A DNA stretch of 64,000 bases from Cymodocea nodosa (lineage: Eukaryota > Streptophyta > Magnoliopsida > Alismatales > Cymodoceaceae), in NCBI GenBank assembly GCA_036874045.1, contig JAZBRI010000010.1, positions 2,004,001-2,068,000 of the forward strand. Reading direction: 5' to 3'. Within the stretch, counting starts at the first letter, position 1; every line of letters begins with the position of its first letter. Shown here piece after piece: positions 21,890 through 35,039 of this stretch. The notes under the pieces were generated by a model that was not told where the DNA came from, did no database searches, and saw nothing but the letters and a program-made list of their open reading frames with translations. A program made the translations under genes and the position numbers.

Positions 21890-23058
21890 ATTCCTTTCCC
21901 ACATGGAATACATAATATGATCTCATTTTCTATCAGCTATTCTTTTTCTTTGTTCTACGCTCATATTACTAGAACTTATACTTTCTTCAACAACATTGTC
22001 AACAACTTCCTCAGATGTATCAACATTTACTTCAACTAATTCCTCTGCTAGATCTTAAAGTAAGTCTTCTCGATCTACTCTTCTAATGAAATTGTGTGCA
22101 AGAAAACATACTAATACAATTTTAACTTGTGTTTGGAATGGATATGGCATGTAACCTCATAAAATAGCAAATCGATGTTTGATCACTCCAAACGTACGTT
22201 CAATTACATTCCTTAATTGAGAGTATCTGTAATTAAAATTCTCTATTGCATTATTTGGAGCATAATTCTGATCATAGCATCTTGTAAGATCCTTGCATCT
22301 GCAAAATCCTTCCCATCCTGCAAGTACATACGTAATTTCCATATCAAAGTTACAAGCTGCTAATACATTTTGTGTTAATGCTCCCTTCCTATTCCTATAT
22401 CTTGCATTTTCTTCTCCATAAATTGTTGCATTTACATGTGTACCATCAATAATACCAATGCAATCCTACATTGAAAAATCAAATAGAATGTTAGTAATAC
22501 AATGTCAACTTTTTAAACTTTGAATAAATTGAAATTTACATCTTACTTTAAAATATGGGAAGACATTCACATCATTTTGAATTCTACTATGTGTTGATGA
22601 TGAAGGCTTCACTATAAGAAATCTTGTATTCTACAGATAGCATTTACAATCTCATTAAAATATGTGCTAATTGTCCAAGCAGAACGATGAAAATGCTTAG
22701 TGGTAACTCCACAGCTTTGGTTTTGTCCAACTGTGACAAGAAAAATCGCTAGTTTCTCCTCAATAGTAACACCTTGACTATCTTCTACTATCTTTTGTCT
22801 TCTAAGTAATTCACAAAACTCTCAAAAAACATGTTGACTCAATCGATATATTTTTCAACAATAATATGCTTGGTGAGGTAGTGATAAGTCTAACAATCTC
22901 ATGATATATCGTTGTCCTTCTCTACTATAGATACGTTTTGTTGCATTTGGAGTAACATTTGTAATATATTGTCCTACTAATCCACATGTATGCAAAATGA
23001 ACAATAGCAACCTACGTTGTCTTCTTCATCTCCTTTCATGTCATTCTAGATTGTTTGC
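21890..23058 (-). pseudogene. Harbinger 1 DDE transposase, decayed
   Basis: Minus strand. The N-terminal half at about 23058-22580 reads REGQRYIMRLLDLSLPHQAY and EEKLAIFLVTVGQNQSCGVT, the central part (22480-22160) holds DCIGIIDGTHV-like sequence and MEITYVLAGWEGF, and the C-terminal part RNVIERTFGVIKHRFAIL (about 22200-22157) is the DDE_Tnp_4 block with the catalytic Glu. Several in-frame stops (for example after CNKTYL and after the Tyr-Cys before KIYRLSQ) and a loss of the block with the second Asp (VDAGYP in Harbinger 2) make it inactive. Introns are likely, as in Harbinger 2. Its closest relative in the window is the Harbinger 2 transposase. Confidence 0.8.
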
Positions 23059-23424
23059 CATATGTAAAATGACCTGTACAAGTAGATGACATTTTAATAG
23101 TCAAATATTGTGTTTCAATGTAATAACCTGCTAAACAATTCAATACTCAAATATCAACATATAATGTACTAACCTACCAAACAATTCAACAATCAAATAT
23201 CAACATATAATGTAATAACCTACTAAACATTTCAACCACGACACACTTTTCAAATATCAACATTCTTTTATGTGTGAAAATCACATTCAACAATAGAAAC
23301 ATTCATAAATGAAATAAGCATTTCGAAAATAAAACATGAGTTTCAAAATTGGGGAAAACATAGAAGATAATATGTTCACAACTTCTAAAGATAACTAATA
23401 TAAAAACATAACACAACCAAGTGA

Positions 23425-26420
23425 CTAGTCCTTCAAATTGTAGCACAACCATTCAATCTGATCTTCATCAGTCTCTAATAATTGGAAAATAGCTCTTTTC
23501 ATCTCAATTTCTAGCAACTTAACCCCAACGAGTTTTTCTCCCTTAGTAAGACCTTCCATTTTCATCAAGTAGGGAACACATTCTTCTATTTCTCTTCTTA
23601 ATTTCAACATATTATAAGATGGTTCATCTTGTTGCACAAACTTTTTCACAAGCCCACTTATTTCATTCATTGACTATGTGTTTAGAATGAAAAAGTACAT
23701 AATATTAATAGTTAAATGATGGTTAATTACATAATATTTAGCTTATCATATGAGAATTAAGCCATTATGTTATAATTGCATTGTTATATGCTTTAATGAA
23801 AGAATCTACATAGTTTCAAGGAATTAGCGTTAATTAAGTATATTTCTAAACTATCGGTAAGTTACAGGCTTTTTAATTCTTAGGTATCCAAATTGTCTAT
23901 TATTTCGGAGAGTTACATTTGATGTACTGGACAGTTATGTTTTAAACGCTTAAAGAATATTTTATTATTTCTTAAAGTATATGTGTTGAAATTAAATGCT
24001 TTATTATGTCACGTGAGTTGCACATGTTTAACTCGTTAAGTTAGCATAACTATACGCATTGAGTTACTTGAATATATACTAAAGTAACACGTCTTGTTAG
24101 TGTTATGCAGAAATAGGAAAAGTAAACTTTCGGATAGTTAACGTTTCGTTTTAGTCGAAGAGTTATGTTAAAAACTTGTATAGTTATCTACACGTGTGTT
24201 TTAATGTCTTAAGTTTTCACATGTGTTCCATGTGCGTTCGATAATGAAAAATCGAAGAGTTAGATAACTATTCGAGTTTTATATGCATGGATGGATAACT
24301 GTTCGAGTTTTATAAAATGACTAACAAATAGATAAGTTTTCTTGTCCAGTCATGTATTTTTTAGGTGCAAGAACTAGAAGATACAATACGAAGGTAAACC
24401 ACGATTGCCCGTATCACGTAGTAATTAACTTGTGCAATGAAGAAGAAATCACTATCGTTGATATGAATGAAGAAAATTTAACCGATCATTTAAGCAGAAG
24501 CAATTACTACTGAAAGAAATATAAAAGAAGACGAGAAAGATGAAGAAGGGGGGGTGGAGAACCGCACTAACTACAGGAAGCGTCGGAAGTTCCTTGAAGC
24601 TCCACACCACCAAAATCACCAACCATCGGAGGTCTGTGAGGATACTTTCCAGATGTTGGGTCGAATTCGAGCCAAACACGGTGACTGACAACCACTATGA
24701 GGAGTGATCACGTCGCGAGAAGGGAAGCCTTTTTCACCAAGCACCGACTCATATTTCAAGAGATTGTAAAGCTTTTAGCCTTGGTTTCGGGTTGATGCCA
24801 GTATGCTGAAGAGGAGATCATCTTACAATTCTTGGTTTGCAATTCTATAAGGAGAGGAGACAAGATTGTAAGTGATTAAATTTTTAGTGGTGTAATCGCG
24901 TCACATGTAGTGATAGAAGTTTTTATTGTCGATAAAGATTTTTACCTTTCATCTTTCGTTCATCTTCAAGAACATATCAAAACAAAAATACCAAAAACAA
25001 CTAATTATATGTGTTTACATTTAGTATTAAAGTGTTGTATTATTTGTTTTGTATCATGATTAATGTTATCATTGTCAGTATTGTAAATGTTTTATGTTTG
25101 TTTGATTCAAAAAATAGAAAATAGTTTTATTGTTTACTGAAATTGATTCATTTAGATACTTAAAGATTTTAATGATTACTATTTGAAATATCTGAATGTT
25201 AGTATTGCTTAATGACAAATCTAATGTTAACTAACATTAAAGAACTTAACTGATGTTATTTACATTCTATGGAACCACCCAATGGTTGGCCGAATTCCTT
25301 TGTAAATAGTAATATTTAATTGGAAAGGTAGACTTGTAGAGTTAACTTAAGTCCACGAGGTTAGTCTGTTAAGTTAACCATAACTCCCCGAACTAAGTCT
25401 GTTGTGTTAACTGTAACTCAACGGAGTGCTTACTGAACACATATAAACTCCAATATAAAAATCGGAATAGTATACAATTTTTACTCAATCTCTATGAGAT
25501 CGATCTATACTTGCACACAAATACAATATACACTATACACTTGCAGTTAAAATACAAATTGGACTTAATATCTAATTTATGTGAAAGGTTGTTTGTTTAC
25601 TTCTAAAAGAATTCATCAATATAAGCATAAAAACAAATCAAACAAGTTTTTCTAGCTCCGCCTAATAGACAAGTTCTGATTTTAACTTTTCACAACAATA
25701 CACTTGCAATAAATTGAGAAGATTCTGCATGAGTTTGAGCTCTTTTCCATGCCTTTCTAAACGTGTGCTCCATATTACAAGAGCTAGGGCTTCCAATGCC
25801 CTCTTCGAATTCAGGAATTGATGGAGGCAGTTGAATACTGAAAATAGGAATGGGGTCTTCAGGTTCTATAGTTCCCTTCTCTTGTGTTTCTTATACATCT
25901 TGAGGAATTTGACTATTCACTCTAGTAGCCATATTGCCATCAAACACAATATGTAAGTCATAATAGATAGGACATCACTTTCCTACACATGATTTACATT
26001 ATGGATATTGTTGCAAAGAAAACATTTAAATAGTCCACTATTAGTAATAAGCTTTCCTAAAAATGTATTCAATGTAAGAAAATAAAATACCTATGTACCT
26101 GAACAATTTCATCCCATATTTCTTTCGATATATTAATATGACCACGAATATAATCTCACCCCCATCCACTTTGCTTGGCAATCTTCATATAATTTTTATA
26201 GATGGTCCTCCAAGTTTTCATCCTACTTTCCACTTTTTTTTCTCAACATTGGCATTTGTTTGAGCATTATATTCAGCAATCACCTTTACCTATGTCTCCG
26301 CTCTAAGCTTACCATCTTGTTGTTTGCATTTCCTTCTCTGATTTCTACTACTAATATACCTAAAAAAATTTCATCTTGTTTTGTGCTCCAATTCATGTAT
26401 TTTCTTTTCTCGGAGGACAT
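23425..26420 (-). pseudogene. Harbinger 1 Myb/SANT-like protein, interrupted by an LTR
   Basis: Minus-strand start at 26420: MSSEKRKYMNWSTKQDEIFL followed by GILVVEIREGN, the beginning of a Myb/SANT-like DNA-binding domain of the type partnered with Harbinger transposases. Further pieces are WRTIYKNYMKIAKQSGWG and ISKEIWDEIVQ near 26210-26100, YYDLHIVFDGNMATR near 25960-25915, and EHTFRKAWKRAQTHAESSQF near 25770-25710. The C-terminal 81 residues (MNEISGLVKKFVQQDEPSYN onward) lie at 23670-23425 beyond the inserted LTR. Frameshifts occur in the domain region (after GNANNKM), and an intron near 26080-25980 is likely. The protein normally brings transposase to the transposon ends. Confidence 0.7.
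23679..25709 (+). repeat. Gypsy LTR (E) inserted in Harbinger 1
   Basis: Starts TGTTTAGAATGAAAAAGT and follows the A LTR throughout, with TATAAAAG at 24520-24527 and a palindrome cluster at 25335-25430. Homology with LTR ends runs to about 25649 (AATCAAACA), followed by primer-site-like debris to about 25709. No internal region remains, so it is a solo LTR or LTR stub. The right boundary is uncertain and I could not confirm a target duplication. Confidence 0.72.
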
Positions 26421-27444
26421 ATTTCATGTACCATGTTAAATTTTGGTGATGATGTAAAGTTAATTGCGTAATAAAAGAAAACAATTACGTCACTTATGTC
26501 AAATATGTAACAAATTTATGCAAACATGATTAGTGCATTATAATACAAAATGCATAGATGATCTAACAATTACATATCATACCTATTTTTCTTTTTCTTC
26601 AAACTACATTGGGAATAATTCTTTACTTTCATGATTCTCAATTTTGTCAATCTCTTCAAAACATTCTCCAAAAATAATGATAAGGATAATCATGATAAAC
26701 AACATCAACAAGTTTGACTTAGAATATCAAGATACATAATAGCCAACATTGAATGAAATATTGCTATCAATGCATTAAAAGATTTAAACCGACTACAATG
26801 GAAAGGGTCTTTTGCAATACTTGCAATGCAAACTTCATTCAATAGTATTTTGATGGTGTAGATCTTAATAAGCATTTGATAATATGTAAGGGTAGTATTT
26901 TACCATAGCATTATGATCCAAAAAGGGTTAGATAATTTACAAACTACATTGGGAATAATATTAGTTCTTTCATTGTATATATGAGAAAAGTCATAACAAT
27001 CAATATTTTAGGAAAAATATTGGTACAAATATACTATGGGAATGTTTAAGAATATCCAAAATAGAAAATAGGGTAGCAAACAATATGAGCAGATTTGAAT
27101 AAAAATATACAACAACTAAACTCCAATAGCAAAAAATGTAATGCACACTTGATCAATGGATAGAGCATTATTCCAATGAAATTTCTATAGGGAATATCAA
27201 TCAAGCAACTACAAAATATTCATTCCATCATTACGTCGTTGGAAAAATGTTGTTGCACAATCTTTGCTCCTATCGATGGTCGAGGGAGACAAAGGTTGCA
27301 CACAATAGAGGTTACCTTGAGACAACAAAGGGGTTCGATTAAAGTCCAAAGAAAGGGGAAGCGACGTTCGACGATCGAGCTTTGTTGTCCTTCATGGAAG
27401 GCATCCTTCATGTTCAGGGTTCGACAAGGGTTTCGTTAGAGTCT
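26421..27444. other. Harbinger 1 upstream region, no gene seen
   Basis: AT-rich sequence between the Myb-like gene start and the minisatellite. Base composition changes at about 27230 to GC-richer sequence. Short open frames there on both strands (27220-27439) overlap each other and show no recognisable domain. Confidence 0.4.
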
Positions 27445-27694
27445 TGTGCGTTGACAATCATGAGTGTCGGCAGTCAAAGTCGATAGTCAAAGTTGCGAGT
27501 GTCGGCAATTGAAGTTGCAAGTGTCAGTAATCGAAGTCGCAAGTGTCGGTAATCGAAGTCGCGAGTGTTGACAGTCGGAGTCGCAAGCCTCGACAGTCGA
27601 AGTTGCTAGCTATGAGCGTTGGCAATAAAAGTCGTGAGCATCAACAATCGAAGTCGCAAGCGTCAACAGTCGGAGTCGCAAACTGCAAGCGTCA
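27445..27694. repeat. Minisatellite, 22-bp unit, near right end of Harbinger 1
   Basis: About ten diverged copies of a 22-base unit with core GTCGCAAGTGTCGG followed by AATCGAA. It is clearly richer in G and C than the rest of the window. It lies about 210 bases inside the right terminal inverted repeat, a place where transposase-binding repeats are common. Confidence 0.75.
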
Positions 27695-27907
27695 GGGTCA
27701 CAAGGGTTTTTGGGGATGATTTCCCGACCTTACCAAGAGGGGGGGGTTTGGAAACCATCTCCTAACAAGTTGTTTATATTGGGGAAACCTTAAGAAACAA
27801 TTTCCCAAGATTTCAAAAGTGCACAAACACACAAACCTTGGGAAAGTGTTTCCCAAGGTTACCTTTCCCGACCTTTCCTAACCTTTTCAAGAAACACAAA
27901 CCCCTCC

Positions 27908-29454
27908 TTAATCTCTTATTCAATCCATTCTATTGTAGTTGTTTCTTTCAGAATTTTAATTCATTCATTCCTTAAACCAAATTTATTGTGAAGGAGCTTA
28001 GGTGTTAACTATATGTCAACGTCCTCTACATTTGAAATTAAAATTTCTTCTTCCTTTCTCAAATTTACATAAAAGCAAGGAACTAACTTCTCATAAATAG
28101 CATGCTTGCTTACTTTTGGAATTAATTCCAATAGGCCTTGGAATTCAAACAATTCTCTAATGTCCTCCATTCCAGTCTAGTTAACTAGCCTACTATATAT
28201 AATGTCATATCCCCTTATTTCTTAATATTTTTCAGCAAATTCCTGACTCCTAAAATAAATTTCATTCATCATTATTGCTATAGAAGGGTCAGGAAACTGA
28301 ACTTGTTGCTCCATAGCAGCTTGTTCTTCAAATTCTTCCTCACTATGTTGAACTTGTTATTGTTGAAGAGATAATCTGTCTGGAGATTCGTACTCATCAG
28401 TTCTTAATTGTGGTGGAGAGCTTGTAGAACTTTCCACATCTTTCTCCTTTAAATTTTCCATATATTGCTGAAGAGTTTCATCCTCTTTAGTGGAATCTGT
28501 CGAATTGTTCTCTTCATTTTCTATTATTGCTTGTTCAACTTCTTCTCTTTCTTCTTCTTCCTCTAATACTAGGTCTATATATATGGGCTCTTGTGGCCCT
28601 AATTTAAATATTATAGGCTTAGATTTCACTTCTTGAGCCTCAAGCACGATTTCCTTTCCTTTTCTTCTTTTACTTAACTATGATTGTTCTTCCTCTTCTT
28701 CCTCAACTAATATATCTTCAAACAACATCTTTTCTTACTCTCGAGCCACAAGAACTAGCTCTTCTTCCTGCTTGAAAGTTACTAGTCTTGAAGGACCCAC
28801 CTTAGCTTGTTTTGCAACTAGTATTCCAGCAACTTCCTAATGTTGTTCTAACTTTATTTTATACTTAGCTTTTACTCTTTCTTTAATCCTTTTCCACTAG
28901 ATTGTATCGAACATAATGTGTGCTTTGGCTACTGTCATTGCTTCATCTACACCTTGTTCTTTCTAGAGTTTAACTAAATCTTCTAATTCTTTTTTCTCCT
29001 CCTTAGATCCTAAATCTACCAATACAATTTTTTCTAATGGTCTTGGTGGTTGAGTTGAGGGTTCTACTTATTGTTGTGCTACGGATGGTTCTGACTGTTG
29101 TTCCTCTTACTATTGTTGTCTATTTCTATATTCTCCAACATGATAAGATATCTTCTTTAGAAACCACAGTCTAGACTTACGCCTAATTAGTTCTAGGGCA
29201 ACTTCATTATTAGGGCATAATCTTCTCTCCCTATTAACGACTTTTTCTATTACTACCTTTATCCTTGTTTCCACAATGTTTGGTATTCTAACATTTAAAT
29301 CTATGATTCTCTATGTAAAATGAAAAATATCTTCTTCTACTTGTTGCAATTCTTTCTCATTAGTTGTATTTTGAATTTTCTTCTTTGAATGTCAATCTTC
29401 TAAGTGTTAGAGGAACTCTATAGTGTCAATCTCATCCCACTAGTTTTGTGTCAT
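27908..29454 (-). pseudogene. ORF-X of element B, N-terminal and middle part
   Basis: Minus strand; start at 29454 (MTQN) matches the start in A and C. Residues ETRIKVVIEKV-like follow the N-terminal helix region; a Glu-rich linker (28647-28357, LVLEEEEEREEVEQAIIENE) and the beginning of the conserved C-terminal domain lie towards 28000. The gene is cut by Harbinger 1 at 27908 and continues at 21463. Broken. Confidence 0.65.
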
Positions 29455-29619
29455 CTTCAGCTTCGTGGTGTTGCATAACAGAACTGATTTTTACTATTCT
29501 AAGTGCTAAATGATTTCTACGAATAATGCCCTCAATCCTAAGTTTAAGTTTAAATAAATCCTAAGTTTTTAGCGGGTAATCGAATTATTTCCTATGAAAC
29601 CCTTCACTTCTCTCACTTA

Positions 29620-30205
29620 TTACTCTGTGGAGTTACATGTTAACTCCACATACTAAGTTTGTGGACTTACCTTAGTACTCCGTTGAGTTACAGTTAACTC
29701 AACAGAATAAGTTCATGGACCTACCCTAGACTCAATGAAGTAAATTCGTTGAATTAAGCTTAACTTAACAAACTTCTCAAAAAGTTATATCTAATAAAAT
29801 AATGTAAATATAATATTTTTTTATTCGATCAAAATTGAAGAATCTCTAGTCTAACTGATTCTTGATTTTACTAGTTTTCTTAATTTCAGTCAAACCAAGA
29901 TATTTCTTTGGTCGAACCAACAATTATACTTAATATAAAACTTTTTCTTTTAACTTTGGTTAGACCAATGGATTTTTTCGATATTACCAAAACAAAATTT
30001 TTCTTTCTCTTTCAATTTTTTCTACTTCAGTAAAACTGTCAGTTTCTCTCAGTTTTACTAGACAAAACACACAAATAAAAATTTATATATTACCTACTTC
30101 GATTAAACCGATGATTTCTCTCGGTCAAACTACTATGATAGTAAAATATATAAATAATAATATTTTTTATTTTGTTTTATATATATATATATATGTATAT
30201 ATTTA
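29620..30205. repeat. Palindrome cluster, hairpin array and TA repeat of element B
   Basis: 29620-29785: GTTGAGTTA-type palindromes. 29820-30125: diverged units of the CGGTTTAACCG-type hairpin array (for example CAGTCAAACCAAG with TTGGTCGAACCAA). 30177-30205: a short TA microsatellite. Same order as in A (10920-11425, reversed strand). Confidence 0.6.
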
Positions 30206-30229
30206 TGTAATAGGACCTTAGTAGTCCTC

Positions 30230-33200
30230 CACTCTTACTTCTTCAATTCCAAATGAACTTTTTGGAAATTTAAGAATAGGTCTAAGTCTTTATCCATTTA
30301 CTTTAAATATATTCTGATTTTTGGGATTTTCAATTTCAATTGCTTCATAGGAATAAATGTTTCAAATTATGTATGATCCTGCCCATCTAGATCTTAATTT
30401 CCCTAGATGGTTATGAAGTTTAGTCATGTAAAGATATATTTCTTGTCCTATTTCAAAAGTTTTTAAAATATTTTTGATATCATGTCATAACTTCATCTTT
30501 TCTTTTTCTTTTACAGTTCTCAAATAAGCTTCATTCCTAAATTCTTCTAATTCAATTAATTATATTTTTCTATTTCCAGCAGCTTGATTTAAATTAGTGT
30601 TTAGAGTTCTTAATGCCCAATAAGCTCTATGTTCTAATTCAACAAGTAAGTGACAACTTTTTCGATATACTATCCTAAAAGGTGACATACCTAGGCTTGC
30701 TTTATAAACTGTTCTATAAGCTTAAAGTGCATCTATTAGTCTCTTAGCCTAATCTTTTCTAATAAGATTTACTACTTTCTTTAAAATTAATTTAATTTAT
30801 TTGTTTGCACTTTCTACTTGTCCACTTGTTTGCAAATGATATGAAGTTGGAATTTTGTGATTTACTCCATATTTTTTCATTAAAGTTTCCAAACTTTTAT
30901 TACAAAAATGAGTTCCCCTATCACTAATAATAGTTTTAGGTATTCCAAATCTAGCAATTATATTAGTTTTTACAAAATATATTACCACTTTGTTATCATT
31001 AGTTTTTGTAGGAATAACTTCTATCCATTTAAATATATAATTAACACCTAACAATATATAATTAAACTGATTAGACATAGGAAATGGACCCATAAAATCA
31101 ATTCCCCATACATCAAAAATCTTGACTTCAATAATAGGATTCAAAGGCATCATGTTTCTCTTTGATATCCTTCCTATTTCTTGAAATCTTAAACAACTTA
31201 AGTAGTAATTATGAGCATCCTTAAATAATGTTGGCTAGTAGAATCCACATTATAAAATTTTGGCTGCGGTTTTTCTTGAATCAAAATTTCCTTCACATGC
31301 TTAGTCATGACAGAAGGATAATATGCTATGATATTCAGTTTCCAGGACACACCTCCTTATGATTAAATTAAGACATTTCTTAAATAAGTATAGGTCTTCC
31401 CAATAGTAATATTTCACTCTTGAAAAGAACAATTTCTTATCCTATCTATTTCAATCCTTTGGTGTTAAACTTGTAACTAAATAATTAACTATGTCTACAT
31501 ACCAAGACATTATTTTTATGATAATTAATTGTTCATCAAGAAAATGATCCTTAATATCAATGCTTGATTTTTCTATATGTAACCTTGACAAATGATCTAC
31601 TACTACATTTTCACATCCATTTTTATCTTTAATTTCTAAATCAAATTCTTGCAATAATAATATCCACCAGATCAGTCTAGGTTTAGTTTCTTTCTTTGCT
31701 ATTAAATGCTTTAGAGTTGAATGATCCATGTATACTATCACTTTAGTTCCTATTAAGTATGATCTAAATTTTTTTAAGGCAAATACAATAGCTAATAATT
31801 CTTTTTCAATAGTTGTGTAATTAACTTGAGCATCATTTAGAGTTTTCCTCACATAATAAATCACTCTAGCAGATTTTTCTATCTTCTATCCCAACACTGC
31901 TCCTATAGTAAAATCAGATGCATCACACATTAACTCAAATGGATAACTCCAATTAGGTGCTTGTATTATAGGAGTTGTAATTAAGCTAGTTTTAAGCTTA
32001 TAGAAAGCTTCTTTGCAATTTCTATCAAAGTTAAATGGAATATCTTTTAGTAAATTCGTTAAAAGTCTAGTTATTTTGCTAAAATCTTTGATAAATCTCC
32101 TATAAAATCTTGCATGTCCTAGAAATGATCAAATATCTCTTACTAATTTAGGTTCTAGTAGAATAGAAACTATTTCTATCTTAGCTTCATCTACCTCTAG
32201 TCCTTTTGTTGAAACATGTCCCAAGACTATTCCTTGTTTCACCATGAAGTGACATTTTTCCCAATTTAGAACTAGATTCTTTTCTACATAGTGTTTTAAT
32301 ACTCAGTTTAAATTGTTTAAACATACTTCAAATGAAGTTCCATATACTGTAAAATCATCCATAAATATTTCCAAAAAATCTTCAATCATTCTAGTGAAAA
32401 TGCCTTACATACACCTTTAAAAGGTGGCTAGTACATTGCAAAATCCAAATGACATTCTTTTAAAAGCATAAGTTCCATTAGGACATGTAAAAGTTGTTTT
32501 CTCTTGATCCTCTAATGCTATTAGAACTTGGTTATATCCTGAATGTCCATCTAGGAAACAAAAATACTCTTGCCCTACTAATTTTTCTAACATTTGATCT
32601 ATAAAAGGTAAGAGAAAATGATCTTTCCTAGTCACAACATTCAGCTTCTTATAATCTATATACACTCTCTAGCCAGATTGAATTCTAGTGGGTATCAAGT
32701 TTTGACTTTCATTTCTAATAACAGTTAACCCTAATTTCTTAGGAACTATATGGATTGGACTAATCTATAAGCTGTCAGAAATAAGATATTTCATTATATC
32801 ATTCTCTATCAATTTCACAATTTCCTTCCTGACTACGTCTTTAAGGTTTGGATTTAATCTTTTTTCAAGAATTCTAACTAGTTTAGCATTCTCTTCTAAA
32901 TATATATGATGACGGCATATAGTAGAACTTAACCCTTTTATGTCAATCATAGTCTAACCTATTGCTTCTTTATATTTCTTTACTACATCTTTTAATTCAG
33001 ATATTTGATCTTCCTTTAAATCTGATGCTACAATTATTGGACAAGTTCATTCTTCTTCTAGAAATGTATAGGTCAATTCAAGAGGTAAAGTTTTTAAATC
33101 TAGGTGTTGACCATCAGAAGCTAGAGTTCCTAATTTAACATTTTCATCTTCAATATTAAACTCTTGTTGGTCTCCTTCTATTTTTGTGTTGAAGTCTTCA

Positions 33201-33930
33201 TCTAAATTTTCACTTCCTTCAAGATTTTCAGTATCTAATTACCTATTTAATTCCTCTTGAATAACATCTTTTAATATGTCTCATTCATCCTCTAGAAAGT
33301 CTATAGTATGAAAGGACATTTGTAAATTCTCATCCGCTTCTACTTTGAAAATATTTAATTATCCTCTTTATCATACACTAATTTCATCATTCTATTTTTA
33401 TAGTTTATAATAGCCCCTAACGTTGCTAGAAATGGCCTTCTCAAAATTAAAGATATATCATGATTTTGATGCTTAATTTGTTGGGAATCCAAAACGATCA
33501 TATCAACAGGATAGATGAAGTTCTTCACTTTAATTAGGACATCTTTTATTTTTCCTCTAGGATATCTTATACTTCTATCTACTAATTGAATGATAGTCCT
33601 AATAGGGATTAAGCCTTCTAATCCTAGGAATGGAAATATCTCACTAGGCATAACATTTATACCTACACCTAGGTCTATTAAGGTTCTTTCCAAAATTGTA
33701 TTACCTATTATGCATGATATAATAGGGATTCCAAGTTCAGATAACTTTTTAGAAATTTGTGGCAGAAATAGAGAACTACTTTGTTCAGCTAAAAAGACTT
33801 TTTTTAATACATTTCGCTCCCTTTTCTTAGTACACCAATCCTTAAGAAATTTAGCACAAGGTGAAATTTTCTACAATAAATCTAACAAAGGAAGGTTAAC
33901 TTATACTTTTTCAAAAATTTCTCGAATTTT
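30230..33930 (-). pseudogene. pol: pol of element B
   Basis: Minus strand, same domain set as A. Protease at about 33900-33350 (LIDLGVGINVMPS). RT at about 33000-32190 (DYKKLNVVTRKDHFLLPFID, FLDGHSGYNQ; the box with two catalytic Asp near 32370-32340). RNase H at about 32020-31530 ([20 protein letters not shown]). Integrase at 31480-30500 ([43 protein letters not shown]). GPY-type C-terminus at 30480-30230. The frame is broken in many places. Confidence 0.85.
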
Positions 33931-33989
33931 TTCTTGTTTTTCAGAAAATGTTTGTTTTAATCTTTCAAGATAGGGTGCTAATGATTGTA

Positions 33990-34895
33990 ATTTAAAAGAT
34001 TTTTTTTCTTTCATTTCTTTCTTTTGGTCATTTACAATTTCATTTTCAGATTAAGATTTTTCTTCTTTAATTTCTAAGTTTTCAAGTATTACGTGTTCAT
34101 TTTTATTCTGAAGTTTGTTTTTACTTAACTCCACTTTGTCTTCTTTTTGAATTCTTGGTGGTACATAAGTTCTAGATCTTAATGTTACACACACATCTTC
34201 TAGATTTTCAGCATTTTCATGATATTCTTGTATTACTGTTTCTTTCTTATGATTTTGATCTTTGATTGTTTCCATATATTCTTTAGTTAGATTACATTTC
34301 TCAATTCCTATTTCATTGATAATTTCATTTAATCTTTATGTTTTGTAAATTATGCATACTTTCGACATTGAAATTATCATTTGTGTTTTCATTTTTATCT
34401 TGTATTACTTGTAATTTTATTGTAAATTCATCTAGTGCATTTAGCTTTCTTTCTAGATCATCTAATCTCATTGTATTCAATTTTTGATCAATTTTCATTA
34501 TTATTTTCTCAGTTTCATAGATATCGATTTTAGGTTCTGAATAATTTTCTTTATAGTTTATTTAGTTGACTTCTTGCTGATAATACATGTATTATTCCAA
34601 TTTATCTAGGTTTTATTTTAAACTGCCTTCAAGTTTGTCATACCTATCCCATACTTCTCTTTCTCTCGACATGTTACTTGTTCTAAATTGACTATTAGTT
34701 GAGTAAGCTATAGGATTTTCATACTCAATTTTTTTGTATTAAATATAATTAATTTGTTGCTTATTTAATCTTACCAACTACAATCGTCTCAATTTCAAAC
34801 AATCAGCGATGTCATGACCTTCGAAATTACAGAATTCACATATGTTAACTACAAGTTTCAAAAATCTTTGAGCATAAGCATATGCCATATTCACA
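33990..34895 (-). pseudogene. Zinc knuckle and acidic linker of element B
   Basis: Counterpart of A 6240-7184. Near 34880-34790 the minus strand encodes CEFCNFEGHDIADC, the same CX2CX4HX4C knuckle, so the 5' location of the knuckle is shared. 34275-34051 and flanking sequence encode the Asn/Glu/Lys-rich linker (KNKLQNKNEHVILENLEIKE). Broken. Confidence 0.55.
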
Positions 34896-35039
34896 ATGAT
34901 AAAAACACACGACACTCCTTATACTAAGAAAAAAAAACAGCACTATAGTTATCTAGTTGTTAAGTTAAATCAAAAACTTGTCTATTCGGCGACACTAGAG
35001 AATTTGATTAGATCCCTTGCGGAGTCACCACAGAAAACT
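34896..35039 (-). other. Degenerate primer-site region of element B
   Basis: Between the LTR end and the zinc-knuckle start, with repeated AGTTTTCTG / ATTCTCTAGTGTCGCC / ACAAGTTTTT words, i.e. two or three eroded copies of the primer-site repeat seen clearly in C. Confidence 0.45.

Larger units (their letters stand above)
21467..27907 (-). mobile_element. PIF/Harbinger DNA transposon 1, decayed
   Basis: Flanked by TTA target duplications (21464-21466 and 27908-27910). Terminal inverted repeats are GGGTGTGTTTGTGT on the left and, read inwards from the right, GGAGGGGTTTGTGT (11 of 14 match). It carries both standard Harbinger genes on the minus strand, a DDE transposase (21890-23058) and a Myb/SANT-like partner (23425-26420), with a gypsy LTR inserted in the latter. 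The left subterminal region is rich in GGGAAATGA-like words; the right one holds a minisatellite. Inserted in ORF-X of element B. Confidence 0.88.

Noticed and set aside
27220-27439. Two overlapping ORFs on opposite strands (63 and 66 codons)
   Set aside because: They mirror each other in GC-richer non-coding transposon sequence and show no domain.
27445-27694. CRISPR-like direct repeats
   Set aside because: The 22-base units abut directly without unique spacers and diverge from each other; this is a minisatellite in a plant transposon.
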